48,458 nt of DNA from Bacteroidota bacterium (GCA_026416125.1 JAOAFT010000017.1:1-48458), one strand, 5' to 3'; numbered from the stretch's first letter, positions 36,601 to 45,983 are shown. Notes: generated from the letters alone by a model not told the origin. Made by a program: numbers and translations.

Positions 36601-37616
36601 CGTCACTAGTTACGGTTAAAGCACTTGGAAAAATAAGAATAGCAAGTTCAGTACGAAGTAAAGATTCAAGTATTATTGAATCTTACAATGGCGATGCCAT
36701 AGTAAAGATTTATGGACCAACAAGGGTACTTCGATTTAATAATTGGCCGAAGTCCGATTCATTCCTTGTACATGGGGCAATTCTTTACAGTGGGAAAGTA
36801 TCAGTGCGGAATGGTACTATGATGGCGTTAGCACGTCTTCCTAAAGATGTCGTTATGGGAAATAATGCACGACTTGCAGTCTACTGTTGGGATAACAACA
36901 TAGATGGTATAGGTGTGACAGAAAACATTCTTATCAACGATATCGATACATCAGATGTCAGTGACTCGAGAGGACCCCAAGTCACAGTTTACTTTGATAA
37001 TGAGATGTTTCGAAATGGCGATGTTGTACCACAAACAACGAGGCTCATCGTACGAGTAGAAGATGAAAGTGGTGTTAATACATCAGTTCTTGGTATTGGA
37101 CATGGGCTCCGGGCATCCCTTGAACGACCACCCTCAGTAATTGATCTCAGTTCGTACTACAAGAATGATCGTGATACGTACCAACGTGGCGAAGCTCAAT
37201 ATGTACTACGAAATTTACCATTAGGGAAAAATTCTATCCGTGTAAAAGCTTGGGATATTCACAATAACTCAAGTGAAGTAGAGGTTGCATTTGAGGTTGT
37301 TGAGTATTCAAAAACAGAGATTACACGGATTAACAATTACCCAAATCCGTTTTCACAAAGTACATTCTTTACTTTTCAACGGAGTTCGGGTGATCCAATT
37401 GCAATTGAAATTAAAATATATACCCTCGCGGGTCGTCTTGTGAGAACTCTCTCTCTACCGGTTTTTACAGAACGGTACGGACGGATACTATGGGATGGGT
37501 ACGATACACATGGTGATAACGTTGCGAATGGTATTTATATATACAAAATTATTACAAAGGATTTGATAACGAATGATACTAAAGAATACATAGGGAAACT
37601 AGCACGTGTTCAATAA
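33669..37616 (+). CDS. porU: T9SS signal peptidase-like protein PorU (C25 family)
   Basis: PorU is a gingipain-family cysteine peptidase on the cell surface that removes the C-terminal sorting domain of T9SS cargo and joins cargo to the surface. The 1315-residue product begins with a signal peptide (MKHVVAYIVLLTTTVQVVLAQ). The C25 domain spans about residues 585-965, with catalytic His833 (NYAGHGNE) and Cys868 (AATCDF). The last 90 residues, from NNYPNPF near 1222 and with LAGRLVRTL, are themselves a T9SS sorting domain, as in known PorU. The start is taken as ATG 33669, just after the terminator; no ribosome site is clear. porV follows 42 bases downstream. Confidence 0.9.
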   Translation: MKHVVAYIVLLTTTVQVVLAQNSIPLRIVQQTPTFVDIEFNPSVRQSIRLGSDGKEYGWYDFEYSHIGVDSRSGLLFFYAMIPVVLPDSFCTIQILTTESFETQVLPPNAEALGISSIQKEFKEDRIAWFTDFSHFHEYTVASLILRPVEFIDVSRTRLYTKFVLRIQSTNGHLFANNPLALCRWNTGSELEATSTRTIKKLTGVPSPLATGTWYRFTIQETGIYKLDYSYFKSQNIPATVWNNINEIRIYGNGGIVVPQNTGQPYPDDLQEIARLVVDNNKNGTFDTDDYILFYGVTPRMWVYKDKSITHVLHPYTETNNCFLTSTPGIPGKAMSVLESISSNTIFQPAYFLDGVFVEQEKYNLIKSGRRWVGQRFDANTQSAIYTNTLYGIISSLPIEYRFVFYVRSSTSDAMTITENGQNLLTISLPSMVVNQSDNQGYYAQTRQYSFKTIRQIPDNRSVVKFQYSPMNANGIAWLDWFEIIYYRSFDAVNNFLLWWGYDTTGYVQYEVKNLSSADVYAFDVTEHSNVKVIIGLQTEPANPTVRRFTVYQAGGTIRRFAIVGLNGTKTPSTAERVDNSNLHGVTDRIDYIIITPKEFETEANRLKNHRETRDTIRTLVATIEAVYNEFSGGLQDPMAIRNFLKYAYERWPTPPKYVLLFGSGHYDYKNITTTLKNWIPPFETDESNYQIMSYCTDDSLVLWGNSSRVMMGLGRLPVRTKAQAKSVVDKIIRYETESPFDEWRSRITFVADDEFPTRVVGDSASTTKEYFHAEDTEILARGYVPATMEKNKIFLSQYPDVITAAGRRKPGAAEALITAINNGTLILNYAGHGNETVWAHEEVFSQSSTLPQLTNQRMLLLLIAATCDFALYDDPSVFSAGEEFVTMANGGAIVGISAARPVYANQNIALNREILRQLFLRDTYGNVPRIGDVIKTVKQFYNTVNDKKYHLFGDPTLRILIPRYTVAVDSINDESPTSLVTVKALGKIRIASSVRSKDSSIIESYNGDAIVKIYGPTRVLRFNNWPKSDSFLVHGAILYSGKVSVRNGTMMALARLPKDVVMGNNARLAVYCWDNNIDGIGVTENILINDIDTSDVSDSRGPQVTVYFDNEMFRNGDVVPQTTRLIVRVEDESGVNTSVLGIGHGLRASLERPPSVIDLSSYYKNDRDTYQRGEAQYVLRNLPLGKNSIRVKAWDIHNNSSEVEVAFEVVEYSKTEITRINNYPNPFSQSTFFTFQRSSGDPIAIEIKIYTLAGRLVRTLSLPVFTERYGRILWDGYDTHGDNVANGIYIYKIITKDLITNDTKEYIGKLARVQ

Positions 37617-37658
37617 TGATAATTGTGAACTAATAATTAACCGTAAGGAGTACTAACA

Positions 37659-38768
37659 ATGCAGAAAATTCTTTTAATTGTAATTATAACAATTCTATGT
37701 TTATCAGTTCTCCCAGCCCAAGAACTACAAACAACAGCGGTACCATTTCTCCTTATTGCTCCGAATTCGCGGGCAAGTGCCATGGGAGAAAGTGGTGTTG
37801 CAACAGCAGATGATGCATGGGCTATTTTTTGGAATCCTGCTGGATATGCTTTCCAAAAGGGTTCAGAAATTTCGATGTCACATGCGAACTGGCTTCCTGC
37901 TCTAGGCTTATCCGATTTATGGATTGCCCACCTCGTTTATAAGCAACCGGTTGAAGAATTGGATGGTATTGTAGCTGCATCGGTAACCTACGAAAACCTT
38001 GGTGAGTTTCAACGCACCCTCAATGACCCAACACCAATTGGTACATTCAAAGGATATGAAGCAGCACTTACACTTGGTTATAGCACAAAATTATCTAAAA
38101 CAGTAGGTATTGGTGTAAATACAAGAATTATTTACAGTCACTTAGCGGACAAAGGAACCGGTGAAGAAGCAGGGCGTGGTACTGCCACAGGATTCAGTTT
38201 CGATGTTGGGTTACTCTATAAACCAGAGCATGTTCTCATTCCATTCACAGGTATTGATTTGCAGAATGCGTTAAGTATTGGAGTCAATATTTCAAATATT
38301 GGTCCAAATATATATTACGTTGACAAAGAACAGGCAGATCCATTACCTCAAAATTTACGTTTTGGAGTTGCGTTTAATATTCTTAATGATGAGTACAATT
38401 CGTTAACAACTTCTCTTGAATTCAACAGACTTCTTGTGAATCGAGATACCTCTGCCAAAAAAGCCGACGAGTTCTACAAAGCGTTCTATACTACGTGGAC
38501 TGGCGGTTCATTGGCTCAACAACTTAGACGTTTCACAACTGCTGTAGGTATTGAGTATTGGTATGGATCACCGAAGCTCATCGCACTCCGTGCTGGATAC
38601 TTTTATGAGGATCCCCGCGCCGGTAATCGTAAGTTTATGACATTTGGTGCCGGAATTCGGTACGATATTTACGGATTCGATTTCAGCTACATTAGTACAG
38701 CCGAAGAGCAACACCCACTCGGGGAAACATTACGTTTTACATTGTCGATAGGTTGGGGTGGTGAGTAA
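37659..38768 (+). CDS. porV: T9SS outer-membrane protein PorV
   Basis: PorV is a FadL-like barrel that receives T9SS cargo from the translocon and works with PorU on the surface. The 369-residue product has a signal peptide (MQKILLIVIITILCLSVLPAQ) and the family start TTAVPFLLIAPNSRASAMGESGVA, followed by DDAWAIFWNPAGYA. Repeated beta strands end in an aromatic-rich barrel end (LRFTLSIGWGG). AAGGAG lies nine bases before the ATG. Its stop overlaps the GTG start of the M6-like gene by about 11 bases, so PorV and its neighbour are coupled. Confidence 0.93.
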   Translation: MQKILLIVIITILCLSVLPAQELQTTAVPFLLIAPNSRASAMGESGVATADDAWAIFWNPAGYAFQKGSEISMSHANWLPALGLSDLWIAHLVYKQPVEELDGIVAASVTYENLGEFQRTLNDPTPIGTFKGYEAALTLGYSTKLSKTVGIGVNTRIIYSHLADKGTGEEAGRGTATGFSFDVGLLYKPEHVLIPFTGIDLQNALSIGVNISNIGPNIYYVDKEQADPLPQNLRFGVAFNILNDEYNSLTTSLEFNRLLVNRDTSAKKADEFYKAFYTTWTGGSLAQQLRRFTTAVGIEYWYGSPKLIALRAGYFYEDPRAGNRKFMTFGAGIRYDIYGFDFSYISTAEEQHPLGETLRFTLSIGWGGE

Positions 38769-41700
38769 ATCAATTACTGGTAGAGTAGAGAGTGTAGTGA
38801 AAGTCGCTATCACAATGTGTGTTATCCTATCTTCTTTAGCAGTGGCGCAAACATCATTGCCACAGCTAATGAAAAAGAATGTACCATCAGGGCAAGTATT
38901 ACTCCAACGTTCGTCAATAAACATATTTGCACTTATGGTTCAATTTCAAAAAGATGATGATCCGCGTACGACAGGAGATGGTACATTTCTTACTACTGAA
39001 AAACGTATTGGCGTTATTGATCCTCCGCCACACGATTCAAATTACTTTTCAAATAAAATACGCTTCCAACAGAATTACTTTTCTAAAGTTTCCAATAACC
39101 ATCTTACAATTGTAGGTACTGTTTGGGGTAAAGTTCTTACACTCTCCAAGCCAATGTCGGCATACGCACCACCAACTGATCGAGATGACTACCAAAAACT
39201 TATCGAATGTATTACTGAAAGCTGGCGAATGGCTGATTCATTATATCCTGAAATTGATTTTAGCCAATACGATGCCTTTGTTATTTTCCATGCTGGTACT
39301 GGGCGAGATATCGACTTGGTGAATCTTCTAGGGTATAATCCAACACCCTATGATCTCCCTTCACTCTTTGTCGATTCAACTCTTTTTGCAAAGTCATTGA
39401 ATCAAAATACTTTCAATGGAATTCCGGTCGATAGCGGAACTGTGCGCATTAAACACACAATCTTTTTACCAGAAACCGAGTCAAGAATCCTTCCAACAAG
39501 CCCACCAGAAACATTGCAGTTGAGCATCAATGGGTTGTTTGCAGGTATGATAGGTAGTTTCTTGGGGTTACCCGATCTTTTTGATACGAAAACCGGTCGT
39601 TCTGGTATAGGTCAATTTGGGTTAATGGATGGTGCTGGTATGTTTGCCTACAGCGGACTTTTTCCACCAGAACCATCTGCTTGGGAAAAGATAGAACTAG
39701 GGTGGGTAGTTCCTCTTACTATTCAGCGCTCATCAACAATAACGCTTTTTTCTGGTAATAGACGAAATAATATCACAGGAACTATCATTAAAGTACCAAT
39801 TAGTGATACTGAATATTTTCTACTCGAAAACAGAAGTAGAGATCCAGATGATAATGGACAAACAGTCACTGTAGTTGATCAGTTCGGAAGAGAAAGAAAT
39901 ATATACTTTAGAAAAGATACAATAGGTTTTAACCAGTACGATGTTTCTGCTATCCATGGTTCAGTAGTTGATGTTGAGGACTTTGACTGGGCACTACCTG
40001 GATACATCGATTCTACTCATTATTACGATGGTGGTGGGATTCTCATTTGGCATATTGATGATAGAATTATAAAACAAAATCGAGAAACAAATACAGTCAA
40101 TGCTACTAGATCTGCAAAAGGTGTTCGACTAATGGAAGCAGATGGTTCTCAAGATATCGGACAACAGTATGGACAATATACAGCTGGTGCGGGGACTGAG
40201 TATGGAAGCCCACTCGATTGTTGGTACAAAGAAAATCGAGCACCGTTTTATAAAAATCAATTTGATGGTACAACATATCCAAATTCAAACAGTAATACTG
40301 GTGCGAAAAGTTTAATTGCAATACGGAATTTTAGTAGTCGTTCCCCAATCATGACCTGTGAAGTGGAAATTGGAATAATCGGAGTAACTCCAATCGATAA
40401 ATTAACGCGTTCTTTCAAAATAGGGAGAGCAATTGCTGTTCAGGATTCATTTATTTTCCTATTAGCTGATTCTTTACTATATCTTTTGAAAACCAGTGGT
40501 GATTCCGCTGTCCAGTCGTACAAGGGAGCACTATCCACAAATAGTAAAGCTCAAGATATAGCTGCAAAATTTCTAACACAAAACATTTTGCTTGTGGTTT
40601 CATCAGGTGGTTCGGATATAACTTTACAGAAACTTTATGATACAAATAACGACGGAGTATTTGAGAGTTGGGATGTCAGTTCATGGTCTCTTCGATCTTC
40701 AGAGGTTACAACAACGCCGGTAATATTTGAAAACTCAAATAGTACACTTGTTTTGGTTGGAGATTCGAGAGGGTGTCTCTGGTTTTTCGACACGAGTGGT
40801 GTTTGTAGAGATTCTCTAATCGTTGCTCATTTGCCTATTACGTCGTTAATGGTACTAGATACCATGTGGTATGCGTGTGCAGGTAATACTGTTTATTGTA
40901 AAACTCATTCTGTAGTTACGGGGTTACAGAATACTTCATGTATACTCGTTGGTCTTAAGGAGCACGGGTCGTCATATCTTGCCGTTACAACTAGAGGGTC
41001 TAATGCACTTCAAATATATACAAGTGATCTTCGTACACTTCGTTGGAGTGGAGTTCTTCCCGTTGATAGTATTGGTGCAATTGTTGCAGGTGATATAAAC
41101 TCAGATGGTTTCACAGAAATACTTATAAGTGGTGGCAATAAACTAGTAGCAATTAGTACCAATGGTGCGATAGCAGAACATTACCCTATTGAACTTTTCG
41201 ATGGGAGCCTCTTTGCAGAATCTCCTTTACTTATAGATTGTACGAATGATGATATTCCTGAAATTATTACTTCAACATCACGGGGAAGTATCGTGGTTTA
41301 CAATTCTGTTGGGAACATTTTAAATGGTTATCCTTTCCAAGTTGCATCTGAAAGTGCACAGCTTGTCGTGGGAAATATTCAAAATCATATTGCACTGTGT
41401 GCTTTTACAGAAAATGGTTATTTAACAGGAATTAAAATCGAACAACCCTGTCCAAAGTTAGAAACATACTGGACACAACGGTATCGAAATTCGCAGCGAA
41501 TAAATGCAACAGATCAACCAACAACACAGATACGTCGGTATAGTACGTTTTTTCCTGAGGAACGTGTTTACAATTGGCCAAATCCTGTGTATGGGAATCG
41601 AACATATATCAGGTACTACATATCGGAAGATGCTGATATAAACGTGAAAATTTTTGACTTGGCTGGTACATCCGTTACAACAATAAAAAGTAAAGGATAT

Positions 41701-41829
41701 GGCGGATACGACAATGAAATTGTCTGGGATGTTACGCACATTCAGAGCGGTATTTATTTTGCCCACATCGAAGCACGAAGCCCACAGTACACAGCTTCAA
41801 AAGTGATTAAAATTGCAGTAGTAAAATGA
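38758..41829 (+). CDS. T9SS-sorted M6-like peptidase homologue lacking the zinc-binding motif
   Basis: A 1023-residue secreted protein with a signal segment (VVKVAITMCVILSSLAVAQ), an M6 (immune inhibitor A-like) domain to about residue 470, FG-GAP/VCBS-like repeats (VAGDINSDGFTEILISGG) and a T9SS sorting domain from YNWPNPVYGNRTYIRY near 945 to the end. Active M6 enzymes carry HExxH followed by xxGLPDLYD. Here the same place reads AGMIGSFLGLPDLFD (residues 262-275): His, Glu and second His are Gly263, Met264 and Ser267, so zinc binding is not expected. Start codon GTG 38758 or 38761. The protein is probably a binding or structural pseudo-enzyme. Confidence 0.85.
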   Translation: MVSKSITGRVESVVKVAITMCVILSSLAVAQTSLPQLMKKNVPSGQVLLQRSSINIFALMVQFQKDDDPRTTGDGTFLTTEKRIGVIDPPPHDSNYFSNKIRFQQNYFSKVSNNHLTIVGTVWGKVLTLSKPMSAYAPPTDRDDYQKLIECITESWRMADSLYPEIDFSQYDAFVIFHAGTGRDIDLVNLLGYNPTPYDLPSLFVDSTLFAKSLNQNTFNGIPVDSGTVRIKHTIFLPETESRILPTSPPETLQLSINGLFAGMIGSFLGLPDLFDTKTGRSGIGQFGLMDGAGMFAYSGLFPPEPSAWEKIELGWVVPLTIQRSSTITLFSGNRRNNITGTIIKVPISDTEYFLLENRSRDPDDNGQTVTVVDQFGRERNIYFRKDTIGFNQYDVSAIHGSVVDVEDFDWALPGYIDSTHYYDGGGILIWHIDDRIIKQNRETNTVNATRSAKGVRLMEADGSQDIGQQYGQYTAGAGTEYGSPLDCWYKENRAPFYKNQFDGTTYPNSNSNTGAKSLIAIRNFSSRSPIMTCEVEIGIIGVTPIDKLTRSFKIGRAIAVQDSFIFLLADSLLYLLKTSGDSAVQSYKGALSTNSKAQDIAAKFLTQNILLVVSSGGSDITLQKLYDTNNDGVFESWDVSSWSLRSSEVTTTPVIFENSNSTLVLVGDSRGCLWFFDTSGVCRDSLIVAHLPITSLMVLDTMWYACAGNTVYCKTHSVVTGLQNTSCILVGLKEHGSSYLAVTTRGSNALQIYTSDLRTLRWSGVLPVDSIGAIVAGDINSDGFTEILISGGNKLVAISTNGAIAEHYPIELFDGSLFAESPLLIDCTNDDIPEIITSTSRGSIVVYNSVGNILNGYPFQVASESAQLVVGNIQNHIALCAFTENGYLTGIKIEQPCPKLETYWTQRYRNSQRINATDQPTTQIRRYSTFFPEERVYNWPNPVYGNRTYIRYYISEDADINVKIFDLAGTSVTTIKSKGYGGYDNEIVWDVTHIQSGIYFAHIEARSPQYTASKVIKIAVVK

Positions 41830-44800
41830 AAATCGCCATTCGAGTTATAATTCAAATGACCTACAATATAACTGTGCTTCTTTTTATTTTCTGTGTAACG
41901 AATGTGTTTGCACAAGAGAGCTATAATCACCCAGAACTCGATTGGTTTACAATTGAAACTAAACACTTCTTTGTCCATTACCATAAGGGAACGGAACGCA
42001 CTGCACGTGAAGTCGCTAAGATTGCTGAAACAATATATCCAACAATAACCTCGCTGTACAATCATACTCCAGATCAAAAAGTAACGTTCATCATACGCGA
42101 TCACGATGATTACTCAAACGGTGCGTCCTACTTCTATGATAACAAAATTGAAATATGGGCACCAGCACTTGACTTTCATTTTCGAGGTGTTCATCCATGG
42201 TTATGGAATGTTGTAACGCATGAATTTACTCATCTCATACAAATTCAAACACTTATGAAGTTTGGAAGGAAGGTCCCATCCGTTTACTTCCAGTGGTTAA
42301 GCTATGAGAAGGAGTATCGTCCTGATGTCCTTTATGGATATCCCAACGTACTAGTATCGTATCCTCTATCAGGATTTGTATTACCAAGTTGGTTTGCTGA
42401 AGGTGTAGCACAATACAATGCGCCTGAGTACACATTCGATTATTGGGATACACACCGTGATATGCTTCTTCGTACAGCAATTCTCCACGGTACTCTCCTT
42501 TCGTGGGATGAAATGTCTGTTTTTGGGAAAAACAGCCTTGGTAATGAATCCGCGTATAATGCTGGTTTTTCACTTGTCAAGTACATTGCTGAATCGTACG
42601 GTGTGGATAAACTTGCGTCTCTCTCGCGAGAGCTTGGAAAATTACATCGTCTAACAATCGATGAAGCTTTACAAAACGTGTTAGGAAAAAGTGGAAAAGA
42701 GTTATATGCAGAATGGAAAGCAGAGAAAGAACAATACTACAAAAAGCTTATCGATTCACTCCAAACACAAGATGTCAATGGAGAAGTAATTGAAGCAGAT
42801 GGTTTCGGGAATTTTTACCCGGTATTTTCAAGATCAGGCAAATTCATTGCATATGTTTCAAACAAAGGACGCGATTACTTGACTGCAAGTAGTTTGTACC
42901 TTTACAATCAAGAAATGCAAGAAGTAAAACTCTTAGTGCAGAATGTTCACTCTACACTATCATTCTCTCCAGATGATAGATACATTTACTATTCAAAAGT
43001 ATCATCACAGAATAAGCATCGGTCAAATTTCAGTGATCTGTATAGGTATGATATTGTTGAGCAGAAAGAAGAACGATTAACATATGGCCTTCGTGCTGCA
43101 AATCCAAAAATATCTCCTGATGGAAAAACGATTGTTTTTGTGTTTGGAAACGACGGCACTTTGAATCTCGGACTATGTCAGAACAATGGAAAAGGCATTC
43201 GATCGATAACGAATTTTAGAGATGGCGAACAAGTATTTACACCGTCATGGTCACATGATGGAGAAAAAATCGTTTTTGGTTTTTCGAGTGGTCACTGTCA
43301 GCATATTGCAAGCATTGATACGTCAGGAAATTATTTTACGATACTCATTAAAAATGGTGATAGCCGTCACCCTACGTTTTCATGTAATGGTGAATCTATA
43401 ATATTTTCATGGGATAAAACAGGTATATTTAATCTTTATGAGCTTTCACTTACCGATTCGACAATTAGGCAAATTACCAATGTTACCGGTGGTGCATTTG
43501 CACCATCTGCTAATAAACAGGGAGATATTGTCTATGCACTATATACAAAATCAGGTTATTCAATAGCACTGTTAAAAAACAAGGAATGTTATACGTCAGA
43601 GTGCTTTCAGATAAGTTCCCTTCAACGAGATAGTACGTGTAGAGATAGTACGTATAAATGTTCCAATGAGTTACCACCAACTGTAACAGAAGAAATATCG
43701 GAATCAAAGTCATATCGTTCACGGTTTACAAGTGTTTCACTAATACCATTCTTGAGACTTGATCAGTATAACAAGCGAGAAGGTCTCGATATCATAAAAC
43801 CTGGATTCTACGTTACTTCAAACGAAGTACTCGATAATATGTCGTTATTCGGTGGAATTGCTATAAATCGCAAGTATGAGCGGGATATATTTGTAATTTT
43901 TGAGTATCGAAATCGATTACCATTACTATACCAATTTGGTCTCGCACCAACTGCAACATTGGAACTGTATAGTGTTTCACGGACGTTAGAGTACGAATTC
44001 AATCTCTATATCAATCGACTTGAAAAATTTCAAACAAATGTAGAATTCAACTTGTTTGAATTTGATGCATCGTTGTCACATCCCTTTGTATCGTTAAATA
44101 ATAGCATCGAAGTTCGTTATATTTACTCGCGGTATAATCAAAACTTTGGAAGTTGGCTCCATCCAACGTATGGTGTTATACCCGCTTCACGAATGACATA
44201 TTTAAAGAGTAATACACTTGTACTATCATTTAAACATGATGGAATACTCCCTGCATCTGATATGGCAATAAATCCGAAAGGACGGACAATTACACTAAAA
44301 TATTCTTATGAAATGAATCGATATAATCCAAATGATAGTGCGGAATATAAGAATGGTCTCCGTGTGCCTGTATATATACCATATAATTTACATCGTTTAG
44401 AACTTTCATGGCGAGAACATTTACCACTGCCATTAAAAAACCACGTTCTTGCACTTTCAATTCGCAGTGGTTCTATTCTCGGAAACACAGTAGATAATTT
44501 TTTTGATTTCTATGCCGGCGGATTTATCGGTATGCGCGGATATCCTTTCTATGCAGTAAGTGGAAACGAAATGCTGGTTACTCAAATAGCCTATCGATTT
44601 CCTCTAAGTACTGAACTTAACACTCGATTGTTACATTTATACTTTAAACGACTTTATGGAATTATTTTTTACGATTTTGGAAATGCATGGAGTGGGAAAA
44701 CACCAGCTATCAAGCAGTGGAAGTCTGATGTCGGATTTGAATTACGTTTAGAAACATTTTCATGGTACGTATACCCGACACGTGTTTTTTTTAGTGGGGC

Positions 44801-44939
44801 CTATGGATTACGATCATTCACTCGTACTATAGAAACACTGTCACACACTACAATACAGTACGGCGGCGAATGGAGATTCTATTTAGGAGTACTCTTTGAT
44901 TTTGAAATATCGGATGTATCACGTTATATCAGACATTAG
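41826..44939 (+). CDS. Gluzincin peptidase / TolB-like beta-propeller / Omp85-like beta-barrel fusion
   Basis: A 1037-residue outer-membrane protein with a signal peptide ending near VFAQ (residue 30). Residues about 35-300 are a gluzincin-type metallopeptidase domain with an intact HEFTH motif (His132, Glu133, His136) and a downstream Glu in SWFAEGVAQY (Glu192) as third ligand. Residues about 325-620 are repeats of TolB/WD40-like type (FSPDDRYIYYSK, ISPDGKTIVFVFG). The last part is a barrel with the Omp85-like motifs GGFIGMRGYPFY and IIFYDFGNAWSG. The start overlaps the previous gene by four bases. The peptidase and propeller are probably periplasmic or surface-exposed; substrate unknown. 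Confidence 0.85.
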   Translation: MKIAIRVIIQMTYNITVLLFIFCVTNVFAQESYNHPELDWFTIETKHFFVHYHKGTERTAREVAKIAETIYPTITSLYNHTPDQKVTFIIRDHDDYSNGASYFYDNKIEIWAPALDFHFRGVHPWLWNVVTHEFTHLIQIQTLMKFGRKVPSVYFQWLSYEKEYRPDVLYGYPNVLVSYPLSGFVLPSWFAEGVAQYNAPEYTFDYWDTHRDMLLRTAILHGTLLSWDEMSVFGKNSLGNESAYNAGFSLVKYIAESYGVDKLASLSRELGKLHRLTIDEALQNVLGKSGKELYAEWKAEKEQYYKKLIDSLQTQDVNGEVIEADGFGNFYPVFSRSGKFIAYVSNKGRDYLTASSLYLYNQEMQEVKLLVQNVHSTLSFSPDDRYIYYSKVSSQNKHRSNFSDLYRYDIVEQKEERLTYGLRAANPKISPDGKTIVFVFGNDGTLNLGLCQNNGKGIRSITNFRDGEQVFTPSWSHDGEKIVFGFSSGHCQHIASIDTSGNYFTILIKNGDSRHPTFSCNGESIIFSWDKTGIFNLYELSLTDSTIRQITNVTGGAFAPSANKQGDIVYALYTKSGYSIALLKNKECYTSECFQISSLQRDSTCRDSTYKCSNELPPTVTEEISESKSYRSRFTSVSLIPFLRLDQYNKREGLDIIKPGFYVTSNEVLDNMSLFGGIAINRKYERDIFVIFEYRNRLPLLYQFGLAPTATLELYSVSRTLEYEFNLYINRLEKFQTNVEFNLFEFDASLSHPFVSLNNSIEVRYIYSRYNQNFGSWLHPTYGVIPASRMTYLKSNTLVLSFKHDGILPASDMAINPKGRTITLKYSYEMNRYNPNDSAEYKNGLRVPVYIPYNLHRLELSWREHLPLPLKNHVLALSIRSGSILGNTVDNFFDFYAGGFIGMRGYPFYAVSGNEMLVTQIAYRFPLSTELNTRLLHLYFKRLYGIIFYDFGNAWSGKTPAIKQWKSDVGFELRLETFSWYVYPTRVFFSGAYGLRSFTRTIETLSHTTIQYGGEWRFYLGVLFDFEISDVSRYIRH

Positions 44940-44952
44940 GTGAGATTGAGCT

Positions 44953-45885
44953 ATGATAAGAATATTTCTCAGTACGGTATGTGTAATAACCCAATTCGCA
45001 ATAGCACAAATGAACTGCGATAACATGGCACTATGTGTTAAGAATAATTACTATATCAGTGGTAGTTTAAAGAATGATCTTTGTGCAAATAGAGAATCGT
45101 ACTATATAAATTATAATACAGCAATGGAGCAGTCGACGGTAAAACAAAAATACTCTCCGCTGAAAGCAGCATTGTTCTCAGCTGTAATACCAGGTGCAGG
45201 ACAATTTTATACGAAGAGTTATTTTCAAAGCGCATTGTTTTTTAGTGCTGAAGTTCTTTTCTGGATACTTTATGTTCAATATAACCGAAAGGGGTACATT
45301 CAAACTGAGAATTTTGAGCGATTTGCTGATGAACATTGGTCTGTCCTTCGATATACTCGCTGGATTGAAACATTTTACCCAGCACAGTTTGATCCAAGTG
45401 TTATTCTCGGTAATCCATCGAATGATGTTCATAATCCGTGGGAGTATATCAATTGGAGTAAGCTTAATGAAGTCGAAGATAAAATAAGCCAATTAGCAAC
45501 TCAAGGGCAAGTAACAGGATTTACACATCGATTACCACAACGACCAGAACAACAGTACTATGAACTGATAGGGAAGTATTCACAGTACGGTAGTGGTTGG
45601 GATGATGCATCTTATTTTACACCTAGTGATGTACTGACAAGCAATGTTTCACCACGATTTCGCAGCTATAGCCAAATGCGAGGTAGAGCAAACGACCTTT
45701 ATGCAGTTGCAACTACTGCTACGTATTTGATTGTAGCAAACCATATCGCCAATGCTTTGGAAGCAGCATGGAATGCAGCAAGAATCAATAAGAAATTAGT
45801 AACGAAAAGTTCATTTGATATAAAGCAGCGCGGACACTACTACCATCTTGAAGCAAATGTAACATTATCACTAGAAGTTCAGTAA
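44953..45885 (+). CDS. DUF5683 family membrane protein
   Basis: A 310-residue product with a signal peptide (MIRIFLSTVCVITQFAIAQ). The conserved region KYSPLKAALFSAVIPGAGQFY, near residue 65, is the DUF5683 signature, and a hydrophobic segment follows (SALFFSAEVLFWILYV) with a second near residue 260. DUF5683 is found in FCB bacteria and has no known function. It lies 13 bases after the barrel fusion and is the last gene of the T9SS-linked run. Confidence 0.82.
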   Translation: MIRIFLSTVCVITQFAIAQMNCDNMALCVKNNYYISGSLKNDLCANRESYYINYNTAMEQSTVKQKYSPLKAALFSAVIPGAGQFYTKSYFQSALFFSAEVLFWILYVQYNRKGYIQTENFERFADEHWSVLRYTRWIETFYPAQFDPSVILGNPSNDVHNPWEYINWSKLNEVEDKISQLATQGQVTGFTHRLPQRPEQQYYELIGKYSQYGSGWDDASYFTPSDVLTSNVSPRFRSYSQMRGRANDLYAVATTATYLIVANHIANALEAAWNAARINKKLVTKSSFDIKQRGHYYHLEANVTLSLEVQ

Positions 45886-45927
45886 GCGAGGTGCATGTGA
45901 TGTATATTACGTGAACATTCAAATAGT

Positions 45928-45956
45928 TTGATTTGGAAATGATATTGTAATATATT
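45928..45956 (+). promoter_or_regulatory. Promoter-like site for the HIT/SLBB genes
   Basis: TTGATT (45928-45933), 17 bases, then TATATT (45951-45956), 27 bases before the HIT gene start. The sequence pair matches the site at 2181-2209. Confidence 0.6.
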
Positions 45957-45983
45957 AGGAAGAAATCACGAAGGCATAATTTA

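Noticed and set aside
43625-43665. Short tandem repeat AGATAGTACGT in the peptidase/propeller gene
   Set aside because: Only two copies within coding sequence (RDST repeated), too little to call a repeat element.
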